DNA of 40,261 nt from Acidobacteriota bacterium (GTDB taxonomy: Bacteria; Acidobacteriota; Holophagae; Holophagales; Holophagaceae), in assembly GCA_021812805.1 (NCBI GenBank), contig JAKAMQ010000006.1, forward strand, positions 1 to 40,261, given 5' to 3'. The position numbers and the translations under genes are program-made. A model generated the notes under the pieces. It was not told where the DNA came from. It ran no database searches and saw only the letters and a list, made by a program, of their open reading frames with translations. This document shows positions 29,833 through 38,050 of this stretch, piece by piece (the stretch's first letter is position 1; each line of letters begins with the position of its first letter).

Positions 29833-31866
29833 CTATTTTTCCAGGTCCTTCCGCAGGGCGGCCTTGAGGGCTTCGGCCTCGGGGTTCGGCTGGGTGCTGA
29901 CGGCCACGCCGGCGAGCTGGCCGGCCTTCTCGCTCAGGAGGAGGCCCAGGAGACTCTCGATGAGGCTGCCGCCGCCCTGGCTCCCGGCCATCTGGATCTT
30001 GGGCACCACGTCCACCTGGGATTTCTCGATGGCCTCGGCGAAGCGGTTCATGACCTGCTGCACCAGCTGGTACTGGGGCCCGCCGTAGGCCTTGACCTGC
30101 TCCTCGATGGCCATGGCCTGGGCGATGCCCACGCGGGCCGCCTGCTCGGCCTGGGCCTCGGCCATCACCTTGATGCGCTTGGCCTCGCCCTCGCCCATGA
30201 GGCGCACCTTCTCCGCCTCGGCGCCCGCCAGGGTCTGGATCTGGGCCGCCTGCTGCTGGGCCTTGGCGTATTCGGCCTTGCCCTGGTTGCTCTGCACCTC
30301 GATGCCGATGGCGGATTCGGTGAGCAGGGTCTGCTGCTTGGCGCGGGCCTCGGCTTCGCGCAGCTCCCGCTCCTTCACGGCGGCGCTCTGCTGGCGGCCG
30401 TAGGTCTCCACCTGCTCATCGGCGATCTGGCGGCTGCGGAGCTGGACGAGGATCTGCTCGATCTGCCCCCCGGGCGCCCCGCTGGTGGGGGTGCCGATGA
30501 GCACTTCCTGGAGTTCGAGGTTGTACTGGGCGAACTTCTCCTTCATCTGGGTGCCGCTCTGCTCCTGGATGGCGCTGCGGTCCTGGATGAGCTGGATGAG
30601 GGTGCGGGTCTGGCCGATGTTCTTGAAGTAGGCGCTGACCATGGGATCCAGCGTCTGCTCCACCAGCTTCTTGATATCACCGAAGCGCTGGATGACCAGG
30701 GGCGCCTTCCGGTAGTCGATGTGGACCACCACGGAGAGGGGCAGGCTGGGCTCGAAGGCATCCTTGGTGATGAGGCTCACCTCGCTGAGGTGCTCGTCGT
30801 ACATGTGGCTGCCCACTTCGCTCTTGTTCCATTTCAGGATGAAATTCGTGGTGGGCACCATCAGCACCTTGCCGGCGAAGGTGTTGAAGGCGTACTTGCC
30901 GGGGAGGAGCGGGTCGTTCCAGACGCCGCGCTGTCCGGTGGCCACCAGCTCGCCATGCCGGTATTCCTGCCCGCTGATGTCATCGCCCTTGGCGCCGGTG
31001 TAGCTCACCACCACGCCCACGGTGCCCACTTCCACGATGGTCTTGGGAATCAGCTCCACGGTCGCGAAGAGGCGGTTGATGTAGTAGGTGCCTTCCACCA
31101 GCACCTGGTGCTGGCGCCCGCGCTGGCCGCCGGCCGCCAGGAACTTGTCCGCGTCCTGGAAGTTGTTGTGGTAGGTGGCCACATCGTTCGGATCGCCGCC
31201 CACGGTGGACGCGATGATCTCGCCGCTGCCGAGGCTGGGGCCGTCCTGGATTGTGACGATGCCCACGGCGTCGTCCGCGCCGCGGATGATGACGGGCCGC
31301 CAGCCGCCGCGCTCGGCGATGATGGCGCTCATCTTCTGGAAGGTGTCCAGCTCGCTCCGGTCCAGGGGCAGGTAGTAGATCTGGTCCTCGGTGAGCACCA
31401 CGAACTGCACGAGGTTGATGGCGTACATGCCTTCGCGCAGGATCTGGCGCTGGGGGCCCTTCTGGCCGCCGCCCTGGAGGAAGCCCACCGCATCCTGGAA
31501 ATCGGCGCCGTGGACGTTGCTGGCCAGGGCCTGGGTGGAGGGGAGATCCTTGCCGTCACGGGCGAAGACGTACCCGATCTTGCCCTGGGGGATCGTCACC
31601 AGGGGCATCTTGTGGATGCGGTACTGGAACGGCGTGAGGAAGTGCCATCCGCCGCGTAGCAGGGCAGGCTGGAAGCCCGCCTCGCCATTCAGGGCGATGA
31701 GGCCCGTCTTGACCGAGCCCTTGCCGCTGATGAGTTTCTCGACGATGCCCACGCGGTTGTTGGGGATGTAGCGGATCCACTTGCTGAGGAGGATCAGCAC
31801 GAAGGCCGCGAGGAGCAGAATCGCCAGGGCGAGACCGGGGTTGTCGGTGAACCAGGTGGGATTCAT
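29833..31866 (-). CDS. SPFH/flotillin-like membrane protein with triple N-terminal repeat
   Basis: 677 aa. A single N-terminal membrane helix (about 11-30, LALAILLLAAFVLILLSKWI) is followed by three related units. Two share FQDAxxFL..GGQ+GxQxQxLxEGxYxIN (about 122-158 and 236-272), and a third reads GQRGVWNDPLLPGKYAFN (about 311-328). Next comes an SPFH domain at about 350-465 (PLSVVVHIDYRKAPLVIQRF). A long charged Ala/Glu/Gln-rich coiled coil follows (about 480-610, REAEARAKQQTLL, AEKVRLMGEGEAKRIKV), then a C-terminal tail. SPFH proteins oligomerise at membranes and organise microdomains. It is longer than flotillin (about 430 aa). ATG at 31866 has GGAG 6 bases upstream. It lies 54 bases before the aldolase gene on the same strand. 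Confidence 0.85.
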   Translation of the reverse strand: MNPTWFTDNPGLALAILLLAAFVLILLSKWIRYIPNNRVGIVEKLISGKGSVKTGLIALNGEAGFQPALLRGGWHFLTPFQYRIHKMPLVTIPQGKIGYVFARDGKDLPSTQALASNVHGADFQDAVGFLQGGGQKGPQRQILREGMYAINLVQFVVLTEDQIYYLPLDRSELDTFQKMSAIIAERGGWRPVIIRGADDAVGIVTIQDGPSLGSGEIIASTVGGDPNDVATYHNNFQDADKFLAAGGQRGRQHQVLVEGTYYINRLFATVELIPKTIVEVGTVGVVVSYTGAKGDDISGQEYRHGELVATGQRGVWNDPLLPGKYAFNTFAGKVLMVPTTNFILKWNKSEVGSHMYDEHLSEVSLITKDAFEPSLPLSVVVHIDYRKAPLVIQRFGDIKKLVEQTLDPMVSAYFKNIGQTRTLIQLIQDRSAIQEQSGTQMKEKFAQYNLELQEVLIGTPTSGAPGGQIEQILVQLRSRQIADEQVETYGRQQSAAVKERELREAEARAKQQTLLTESAIGIEVQSNQGKAEYAKAQQQAAQIQTLAGAEAEKVRLMGEGEAKRIKVMAEAQAEQAARVGIAQAMAIEEQVKAYGGPQYQLVQQVMNRFAEAIEKSQVDVVPKIQMAGSQGGGSLIESLLGLLLSEKAGQLAGVAVSTQPNPEAEALKAALRKDLEK

Positions 31867-31974
31867 GAAGGCTCCAGGGGACGTCGCCCGTGAGTGTATC
31901 GGAATGCGTCGCGGTTTCGTGACGCGGCAGGCTTTCCCTTCACCCCTGCGGAACTTTCGTCCATCCTGGGCCCC

Positions 31975-32598
31975 ATGGATGACTGGAAGGGCTGGATCCG
32001 CGAACGGGGGGGCAAGCTGGCCCTGCTGGCGATGACCCTGGTCCTGGGCCTCTGGTGGTGGCAGGGACGCCCTCTGGCCCAGCCTCCGGGCATCCTGGCT
32101 CCCGCGGATCCGACGCAGACGGCGCCGGACTCCACCGCGCCCTGGACCTTCCGCGGCTACCGCATGACGTCCCTGGCCCGCTTTGATGTCCGCGCCCGGA
32201 TCCTCAGCGCCGAACGGTACCGGTTCGACCGCCCCGCCGACCTGTCGCCCGTGGATTTCGCCCTGGGGTGGGGCCCCATGTCGGATTCCCGGGTGCTGGA
32301 CGCCATCACCATCCGACAGGATGGGCGCTGGTACTACTGGAGTTCTTCGCACCTCCCCATCCCGCCCGCCGAGATCATCAGCCACAGCGCCAACATGCAC
32401 ATGATTCCGGCGAACCGCTCCGTCGAGCATCGCCTCCTGGGTGCCCGGGTGGGCCAGATCGTGCATCTGGAAGGGGATCTGGTGCGGGCGGATGGCCCGG
32501 ACGGCTGGCACTGGGTGAGCAGCCTCAGCCGCACCGATACCGGTGACGGCTCCTGCGAAGTGGTCTGGGTCGAACACGCCGACATCAGCGACCGTTGA
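31975..32598 (+). CDS. Conserved membrane-anchored protein of unknown function
   Basis: 207 aa. A basic start and one hydrophobic helix (MDDWKGWIRERGGKLALLAM, then TLVLGLWWWQG) anchor it in the inner membrane, with the rest outside. The soluble part has SPVDFALGWGPMSDSRVLD, YYWSSSHLPIPPAEIISHSA, NMHMIPANRSVEHRLLGARV, GQIVHLEGDLV and SSLSRTDTGDGSCEVVWVE. This set of motifs belongs to a family of hypothetical proteins I have seen in other bacteria without a known role; His and Ser in SHSANMHMIPA look like an active or metal site. ATG at 31975 begins just before the helix. It is divergent from the SPFH gene and ends base-to-base against the convergent CoA-transferase gene. Confidence 0.72.
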   Translation: MDDWKGWIRERGGKLALLAMTLVLGLWWWQGRPLAQPPGILAPADPTQTAPDSTAPWTFRGYRMTSLARFDVRARILSAERYRFDRPADLSPVDFALGWGPMSDSRVLDAITIRQDGRWYYWSSSHLPIPPAEIISHSANMHMIPANRSVEHRLLGARVGQIVHLEGDLVRADGPDGWHWVSSLSRTDTGDGSCEVVWVEHADISDR

Positions 32599-33876
32599 TC
32601 ATTCCTTGCAGGTGGCCATCTCGCACCAGGACCGCTCCAGCCATTCGCGATCGTCGGGGTGGGCGATCTGGATGAGGGCCTGGGCGCGCTCGTGGAGGGT
32701 CTTGCCGTAGAGGTCGGCAATGCCGTACTCGGTGATGACGTAGTGGACGTGCTGGCGGGTGGTGACCACCCCCGCGCCGCGCTTCAGGGTGGGGACGATG
32801 CGGGATTCACCCTTCTTCGTGCGGCTGGGGAGGGCGATGATGGGCTTTCCGCCCGGGGACAGGGAGGCGCCTCGGATGAAATCCATCTGGCCGCCCACGC
32901 CGGAGATGATGCGGTGGCCGACCGAATCCGCGCAGACCTGGCCCGTGAGGTCAATCTCCACGGCGCTGTTGATGGCGGTCACCTTGGGGTTGCGGGCGAT
33001 GATCGTGGGGTTGTTGATGTAGGCGATATCGAGCATCGCCACCTGCGGGTTGTCGTCAATGAAGTCGTAGAGAGCCCGGGTGCCGGTGACGAAGCCCACG
33101 ACGATCTTGCCGGGATGGATCTTCTTCTGGGTGTTGTCCACGACGCCCGTTCGCACGAGGTTGAGCACTCCGTCCGACATCAGTTCGGTGTGGATGCCCA
33201 GGTGGCGGTGGTCGGAAAGGGCCTTCAGCACCGCGTCAGGCACCGCGCCGATACCCATCTGGAGGGTGGCGCCGTCCTCGATGATCTGGGCGGTGTAGCG
33301 CCCGATGGCCTCTTCTTCCGGGCCGGTGGGCGGCTGGGGGAACTCGGGGATAGGGGTGTCCACCTCCACCCAGTGGTGGATGCGGCTGATGTGGATGAAT
33401 CCATCCCCGTGGACCCGGGGCATGCGGGGGTTCACCTGGGCCACGAGGATGGGGGCGGTATCCGCCGCGGCCTTCGCCACATCCACGCTGGTGCCCAGGG
33501 TGCAGAAGCCGTGTTCGTCGGGCGGCGAGACATGGAGCAGGGCCACATCCAGGGGGCGGCGCCCGGACCGGAAGAGGTTGGGGATCTCGGAGAGGAAGCA
33601 GGGCAGGTAGTCCACCCGCGGGGTTCCCACGTAGGGACGCATGTTGTGTCCCACGAAGAGGTTGGCTACCCGGAAATTCGGGGCGTACTCGGGCCGGGCA
33701 TAGGGCACCTGGCCGGTCACATGGATGTGGATGAGTTCGACATCCCGCAGGCGGCCCGCCTGGGCGACCAGAGCATCCACCAGGAAGGAGGGGGTGGCGG
33801 CCGCGCCGTGGATGAAGACCCGCTGCCCGGACTGGATGCAGGCGACGGCGTCAGCGGGGGAGGCATGCCTAGGCAT
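32599..33876 (-). CDS. Acetyl-CoA hydrolase/CoA-transferase family protein
   Basis: 425 aa. It belongs to the family of 4-hydroxybutyrate/butyryl-CoA:acetate CoA-transferases. Visible marks are the catalytic Glu231 in LGIHTELMSDGVLNLV (Glu forms the glutamyl-CoA intermediate in studied members), the oxyanion/CoA motif GVGGQMDF at 326-333, and the C-terminal HYVITEYGIADLYGK. A likely role is moving CoA between acetate and a fermentation acid, or hydrolysis of acyl-CoA. ATG at 33876 is preceded by AAGAGG with good spacing. It is divergent from the phosphotransacylase-butyrate kinase fusion (165-base gap), so the two may share control. Which acid it uses is not readable. Confidence 0.9.
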   Translation of the reverse strand: MPRHASPADAVACIQSGQRVFIHGAAATPSFLVDALVAQAGRLRDVELIHIHVTGQVPYARPEYAPNFRVANLFVGHNMRPYVGTPRVDYLPCFLSEIPNLFRSGRRPLDVALLHVSPPDEHGFCTLGTSVDVAKAAADTAPILVAQVNPRMPRVHGDGFIHISRIHHWVEVDTPIPEFPQPPTGPEEEAIGRYTAQIIEDGATLQMGIGAVPDAVLKALSDHRHLGIHTELMSDGVLNLVRTGVVDNTQKKIHPGKIVVGFVTGTRALYDFIDDNPQVAMLDIAYINNPTIIARNPKVTAINSAVEIDLTGQVCADSVGHRIISGVGGQMDFIRGASLSPGGKPIIALPSRTKKGESRIVPTLKRGAGVVTTRQHVHYVITEYGIADLYGKTLHERAQALIQIAHPDDREWLERSWCEMATCKE

Positions 33877-34041
33877 AGGATACCTCTTGGTTCTAATATC
33901 TCAAATGTAAGTCCCGCGCGGGTTCTGTGCGAGCTTTTGTGATGACCATCATGGGCGGGTAGGAGGCCGGTTCCTGTACACTGGCGCCCTGGAAGGCCCG
34001 CCGCTCCGCTGCCCGTGGAGTCCTACGCCCCCCGGAGTCCC
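33877..34041. promoter_or_regulatory. Divergent promoter region of CoA-transferase and Ptb-Buk fusion genes
   Basis: 165 bases between divergent starts. The part next to the CoA-transferase is AT-rich (GGTTCTAATATCTCAAATG at about 33890-33908) and includes TTGAGA on the minus strand, a possible -35. On the + side, TTGTGATGACCATCATGG is a partly palindromic stretch. No clear consensus promoter pair; this is a positional call. Confidence 0.4.
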
Positions 34042-36249
34042 ATGTTTGACATCGAAGCCTCCCTTGACGCCCGGCTGCTGGCCGGCCCCCGGAACCGCCC
34101 CACGGTGGTGTTCCCGGAGGCGCTGGATCCCCGCACCCTTGAGGCGGTCTGCTTCCTGGGGCGCTTCATCCGGCCGGTGTTCCTGGCCGCCGAAACCGAT
34201 GTGCGCGACCTGGCGGACCGGGAGGCAGATCGCCTGGGCCGCGATCGGGTGGAGTACGTCCTCTCCGAGAGCCTGTTCGTGGATCCGGCCTCGCGCCCCG
34301 ACCTTCGCGAGGAATTCGCCCAGGCCTGCCTGGCCTTTGCCCAGGCGGCGGGCCGCTCCATGGACCTGGAGGAGGCCCGGCGCCTGGTTCTGGAACCCGG
34401 CCGCTTCGGCATCTGGGCCGTGAAGCAGGGGCACGCCGACATGGTGGTCGGTGGCGCCACCCACGAGCCGAAGGCCTTCTTCCGGCCCATGGTGGAGCTC
34501 CTCACCCAGCGGAGCGTGGCCTGCGAGGCCGGGGTGTTCGTGCTGCCCGAGTCGCATCCGGAGGATGTCTATCCCAGGAATATCGTTGTCTTCGGGGATG
34601 TGGGCGTGAACGCCACGATGACGCCCCGCACCCTGGCCGAGGTGGCCGTGGGCACCTGCGCCGTGGCGCGGGATCTGATTCCCGAGGAGGTCCTGCCCGA
34701 GATCCGCTGTGCCATGGTGTCCTACTCCAACCGCGGCAGCGACGAGGGGCACTCGCCCGAACTGGTGCGCCGGGCGGCCGAACTGGTGCCGGAGATCCTC
34801 GCGAAACGGATCGCCATGGGCGAGCGCTACCGCAGCATCCACATCCGCGGTGAAGTCAAGGTGAGCGTGGCCCTCTCCCAACGCTCCGCCGACCTGTACC
34901 ACGCGGACGGCATGCCCTGGGAAGGGGCGCCCAACGTCATCGTCTGCCCCAACCTGGACATGGGCAATCTGCTCTACCACCTCTACGCCACGCGCTTTCC
35001 GGAGGCCAGGAAGTTCCCGGTGATGTTCGGCCTGCTGTTCCAGGGGGTGGATCTGGCGATGGACTGCACGCCAGAGGACATCCGCCTGGCGGTGAAGGCC
35101 TCGGTGATGCGCCTGCACGCCTACGGCCACTGGCAGCGGACGCCGAAGGACACCTTCTTCCGCCGCCACCGGGTGCTGGTGCTGAATCCCGGGTCCACCT
35201 CCACCAAGACCTCCATCTTCGAAGGGGACGAGGAGCGGTTCACCGAGGAACTCCAGCACGCGACGGAGGATCTCAAGGCCTTCGAAGGCAGGCCCATCAC
35301 GGATCAGTTCGCCTTCCGCAAGGAGGCCGTGCTGAACTTCCTGGCGGCAAAGGGGCTCACCATGGCGGACATGGATGCCGTGTCCGGCCGCGGCGGCCTG
35401 CTGCGGCCCATCTCCCATGGCACCTGGCGGGTGGGGCCCGTCATGCTGGAGGATCTCCGGAGCGGCGAGCGGGGCGAGCACGCCTCGAATCTCGGCGCGC
35501 TCATCGCAGCGGAGCTGGTCGCGGGCACCGACAAGCCCGCCTACATCGTGGATCCGGTGGTGGTGGACGAGGCCGAGCCCAAGGTCAAGATCTCCGGCCT
35601 GAAGGAACTGCCGCGGCGGGTGATCAGCCACGCCCTCAACCAGATCGCCACGGCCAGGCGCTTCGCCGAGGAACGGGAGACCTTCTACGAGCGGGTGAAT
35701 GTCATCGTGGCGCACCTGGGCGGTGGCATCACCGTGGGCGCCCACCACAGGGGCCGCTACGTGGATGTAAACAATGGGCTGGATGGCGAAGGCCCGTTCT
35801 CCCCCCAGCGCACGGGCACCCTGCCAGCCGGCCAGCTCATCGAGCTGTGCTTCTCGGGCAAGTACACCCAGGCGGAATTGAAAACCCTCAACAAAGGCCG
35901 CGGTGGCCTCATCAACCTGCTCGGCACCTCGGACCTGCGGGAGGTGGAGCGCCGCATCGGGGAAGGCGATGCCGAGGCCCATCTGGTCTTCGACGCCATG
36001 GCCTACCAGATTGCCAAAGGCATCACCGCCCTGGTGCCCGCCTTCGAGGGGGAAGCTGTGGATGCCGTGCTCTTGACGGGCGGATTGGCCCGCTCGCAGA
36101 TGCTGGTGGCCGAGCTGCGCCGGCTCACCTCGGCCCTCGGCTGCCCCGTCCAGATCTATCCCGGCGAAAACGAGATGGCCGCCCTCGCCAAGGGCGTCCT
36201 CCGCGTGCTCTCCGGCCGGGAACCCGCCAAGGACTATCCGCCGCAGTAG
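34042..36249 (+). CDS. Phosphate acyltransferase (Pta/Ptb-like) fused to butyrate kinase
   Basis: 735 aa, two full enzymes in one frame. Residues about 15-365 are a PTA_PTB domain: RPTVVFPEALDPRTLEAVCF, ADMVVGGATHEPKAFFRPMV, AMVSYSNRGSDEGHSPELV and CPNLDMGNLLYHLYA. Residues about 376-730 are a butyrate kinase of the ASKHA fold: VLVLNPGSTSTKTSIFEGDE, VIVAHLGGGITVGAHHRGRY, VDVNNGLDGEGPFSPQRTGT and VLLTGGLARSQ. The Buk motifs (NPGSTSTK, NNGLDGEGPFSPQR) separate it from acetate kinase. Acyl-CoA would be converted to acyl-phosphate and then to acid with ATP. ATG at 34042 with GGAG upstream is preferred over a GTG at 34015. The module is completed by a second, separate Ptb 0.9 kb downstream on the other strand. 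Domain calls are firm; the acid is inferred to be C4 or branched. Confidence 0.9.
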   Translation: MFDIEASLDARLLAGPRNRPTVVFPEALDPRTLEAVCFLGRFIRPVFLAAETDVRDLADREADRLGRDRVEYVLSESLFVDPASRPDLREEFAQACLAFAQAAGRSMDLEEARRLVLEPGRFGIWAVKQGHADMVVGGATHEPKAFFRPMVELLTQRSVACEAGVFVLPESHPEDVYPRNIVVFGDVGVNATMTPRTLAEVAVGTCAVARDLIPEEVLPEIRCAMVSYSNRGSDEGHSPELVRRAAELVPEILAKRIAMGERYRSIHIRGEVKVSVALSQRSADLYHADGMPWEGAPNVIVCPNLDMGNLLYHLYATRFPEARKFPVMFGLLFQGVDLAMDCTPEDIRLAVKASVMRLHAYGHWQRTPKDTFFRRHRVLVLNPGSTSTKTSIFEGDEERFTEELQHATEDLKAFEGRPITDQFAFRKEAVLNFLAAKGLTMADMDAVSGRGGLLRPISHGTWRVGPVMLEDLRSGERGEHASNLGALIAAELVAGTDKPAYIVDPVVVDEAEPKVKISGLKELPRRVISHALNQIATARRFAEERETFYERVNVIVAHLGGGITVGAHHRGRYVDVNNGLDGEGPFSPQRTGTLPAGQLIELCFSGKYTQAELKTLNKGRGGLINLLGTSDLREVERRIGEGDAEAHLVFDAMAYQIAKGITALVPAFEGEAVDAVLLTGGLARSQMLVAELRRLTSALGCPVQIYPGENEMAALAKGVLRVLSGREPAKDYPPQ

Positions 36250-36270
36250 GGTTCAGGAGACGCCGAAAAG

Positions 36271-36370
36271 CGGAACACAGAGGACACAGAAATCCCACAG
36301 AGGACACAGAGAAGAACCTGCATGGCCTTTCTCTGTGTCCTCTGCTGCCCTCTGCGCCCTCTGTGTCCCG
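36271..36370. terminator. Nested long palindrome of ACACAGAGG-type repeats between convergent genes
   Basis: The inner arms CAGAGGACACAGAGAA (36298-36313) and TTCTCTGTGTCCTCTG (36329-36344) pair perfectly with a 15-base loop. The outer arms 36271-36283 and 36358-36370 pair at 12 of 13 positions. Each arm is itself built from short direct repeats (CACAGAGG, GGACACAGA). Position between the stops of the fusion gene and the nitroreductase gene suggests a bidirectional terminator, and a T run (CTTTTT) follows on the + side at 36373-36377. Confidence 0.7.
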
Positions 36371-36376
36371 ATCTTT

Positions 36377-37090
36377 TTAGTCCTCGTAGAACCGTGCGAA
36401 CTCGGCGACCGGCGCCCGTTCGGTGATGAGTTGGTTCTCGGGGGCTCCGGAATCGGCGTAGCCGAGGGCCATGCCGCAGACGAGCATCTGGTCGGGGCGG
36501 AAGTGCAGCTCCTCGGCGATGATCCGGTGGAACTGGGTGAAGGCCGCCTGGGGGCAGGTGTGCAGGCCCCGGGCCCGGGCGGCGAGCATGAGGCTCTGGA
36601 GGAACATGCCGTAGTCCAGCCAGCTCCCGACCTCCATCACCCGGGCGATGCTGAAGATCAGCCCCACCGGCGCGTCGAAGAAGCGGTAGTTCCGGCCGTG
36701 CTGCTCGTGCATCCGCGCCTTGTCTTCCTTGGCGATGCCGAGGAGCCGGTAGAGGTCCCAGCCCACCTTGCGGCGCCGCTCCAGGTAGGGCGAGATCCAC
36801 GCTTTTGGATAGTAGGCGTACTCCTGTTCATGCTCGGCCAGCGCTTCGGGATCGTCGTAGACGGCGAGGATCCGGTCGGAGAGGCGCTGCCGCGCAGCGC
36901 CCGTCAGCACATGAACCTGCCAGGGCTGCGTGTTGGTGCCGGAGGGGGCCCGGGAGGCCACCGCCAGGATCTCCTCCACGAGTTCCCGGGGCACGGGCGT
37001 GGGCAGAAAGGCCCGCATGGAATGGCGGGTGGTGATCGCCGCATCCACGGCGGCAGTCTCGGTTGGGCTGGGCGGAGTGAACAGGTCCAC
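36377..37090 (-). CDS. Nitroreductase-family FMN oxidoreductase
   Basis: 237 aa. RHSMRAFLPTPVPRELVEEI and ASRAPSGTNTQPWQVHVLTG are the N-terminal FMN-phosphate and isoalloxazine contacts of the nitroreductase fold. GSWLDYGMFLQSLMLAARAR followed by GLHTCPQAAF is the central dimer/FMN region, and MLVCGMALGYAD is the C-terminal strand. The family reduces nitroaromatics, quinones or enones with NAD(P)H; the natural substrate here is unknown. GTG at 37090 is favoured because GGAGG lies 7 bases upstream; an ATG at 37111 would add seven residues. It lies 38 bases downstream of the Ptb gene on the same strand, so co-transcription is likely. Confidence 0.88.
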   Translation of the reverse strand: MDLFTPPSPTETAAVDAAITTRHSMRAFLPTPVPRELVEEILAVASRAPSGTNTQPWQVHVLTGAARQRLSDRILAVYDDPEALAEHEQEYAYYPKAWISPYLERRRKVGWDLYRLLGIAKEDKARMHEQHGRNYRFFDAPVGLIFSIARVMEVGSWLDYGMFLQSLMLAARARGLHTCPQAAFTQFHRIIAEELHFRPDQMLVCGMALGYADSGAPENQLITERAPVAEFARFYED

Positions 37091-37128
37091 GGGAGATCCT
37101 CCAGTCCCCATTCTGCCCGACCCGCTCC

Positions 37129-38031
37129 TCAGGCCAGCAGGGCCGCCAGGGCGATGGAGCTGAGCTTGGTCTTGGCCGTGTCGCCACGGCTGCTGAGGAC
37201 GCAGGGCACCTTCGCGCCGGCCACCACGGCGGCGATCTCCGCGCCGCCGAGCTTGGTGCCCGCCTTGTAGAAGGTGTTGCCCGCCTCCAGGTTCGGGAAC
37301 AGCAGACAGTCGGCGTCGCCGGCCACGGGTCCGGTCATGCCCTTGATGCGGGCGGATTCGGGATCAAGGGCGCCGTCCAGGGCCATGGGACCGTCCACGA
37401 AGGCACCCTTGATCTGCCCCCGGTCGGCCATCTTCGAAAGCAGCGCCGCCTCGGCGCTGGAGCGGAGCTTGGGCTGCACCGTCTCGGAAGCGGAGAGCAC
37501 GGCCACCTTCGGCGTCTCCACGCCCAGGGCCTTCGCGGTGGCCACGAGGTAGCCGAGAATGGCGACCTTCTCTTTCAGTTCGGGTTCGGGAATCACGGCC
37601 ACATCGCCAGCCACGAGCAGCTTGGGATGGCCCGGGTGCTCCATGACTGTCACGTGGCTGAGGATGGCGCCGGGCTCCAGCAGGCCCTGATCCTTGGCCA
37701 GGATGGCCTTCATGTACTTCTCGGTGCTGAGGAGGCCCTTCATCAGCAGATCAGCCTCCCCGAAGCGGACCATGGCCACCGCCTTGGCGGCGGCTTCCGT
37801 GTCCGTGGCGGCGTGGACCATGCGGAACCGCTGCTTTGGCAGGCCGAGCCCCTGGAGAACCTGGTTCATCACGGGCTCATCACCCACGAGGATGGCTTCC
37901 ACAAGACCCGCCTCCACGGCGGCGTTCACGGCTTCGAGCGTGTGAGCGTCGTTGCCCCAGGCCACCACGAGGCGCTTGCGGGGGCGGTCCTTCACGGCGC
38001 GGAGGAGGTCGTCGAGGCTGTTGATCCGCAT
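37129..38031 (-). CDS. ptb: Phosphate butyryltransferase
   Basis: 300 aa, the usual length of Ptb, which exchanges CoA and phosphate on butyryl (or branched acyl) groups. It starts MRINSLDDLLRAVKDRPRKR. Family blocks: KRLVVAWGNDAHTLEAVNAA, ADLLMKGLLSTEKYMKAIL, LLEPGAILSHVTVMEHPGHP, VAVLSASETVQPKLRSSAEA and GPVAGDADCLLFPNLEAGNTFYK. It is a separate, single-domain enzyme distinct from the N-terminal half of the nearby fusion protein, so the locus has two phosphotransacylases. ATG at 38031 is the natural start; the ribosome-binding site is modest (AGGT). Divergent from the TfoX-like gene by 54 bases. Confidence 0.92.
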   Translation of the reverse strand: MRINSLDDLLRAVKDRPRKRLVVAWGNDAHTLEAVNAAVEAGLVEAILVGDEPVMNQVLQGLGLPKQRFRMVHAATDTEAAAKAVAMVRFGEADLLMKGLLSTEKYMKAILAKDQGLLEPGAILSHVTVMEHPGHPKLLVAGDVAVIPEPELKEKVAILGYLVATAKALGVETPKVAVLSASETVQPKLRSSAEAALLSKMADRGQIKGAFVDGPMALDGALDPESARIKGMTGPVAGDADCLLFPNLEAGNTFYKAGTKLGGAEIAAVVAGAKVPCVLSSRGDTAKTKLSSIALAALLA

Positions 38032-38050
38032 GGCTGCTACCTGTCCAAGG

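Noticed and set aside
29059-31659. An 866-codon + frame over the aldolase and SPFH genes
   Set aside because: It is a Leu/Gly/His-rich antisense frame crossing two genes and the palindrome at 29051.
31867-31974. Inverted repeat GCGTCGCG/CGTGACGC in the SPFH upstream region
   Set aside because: Only 7 of 8 pairs in a GC-rich region; too weak to call an operator.
33949-35982. A 677-codon minus frame over the phosphotransacylase-kinase fusion
   Set aside because: Antisense to well-defined Pta/Ptb and Buk motifs.
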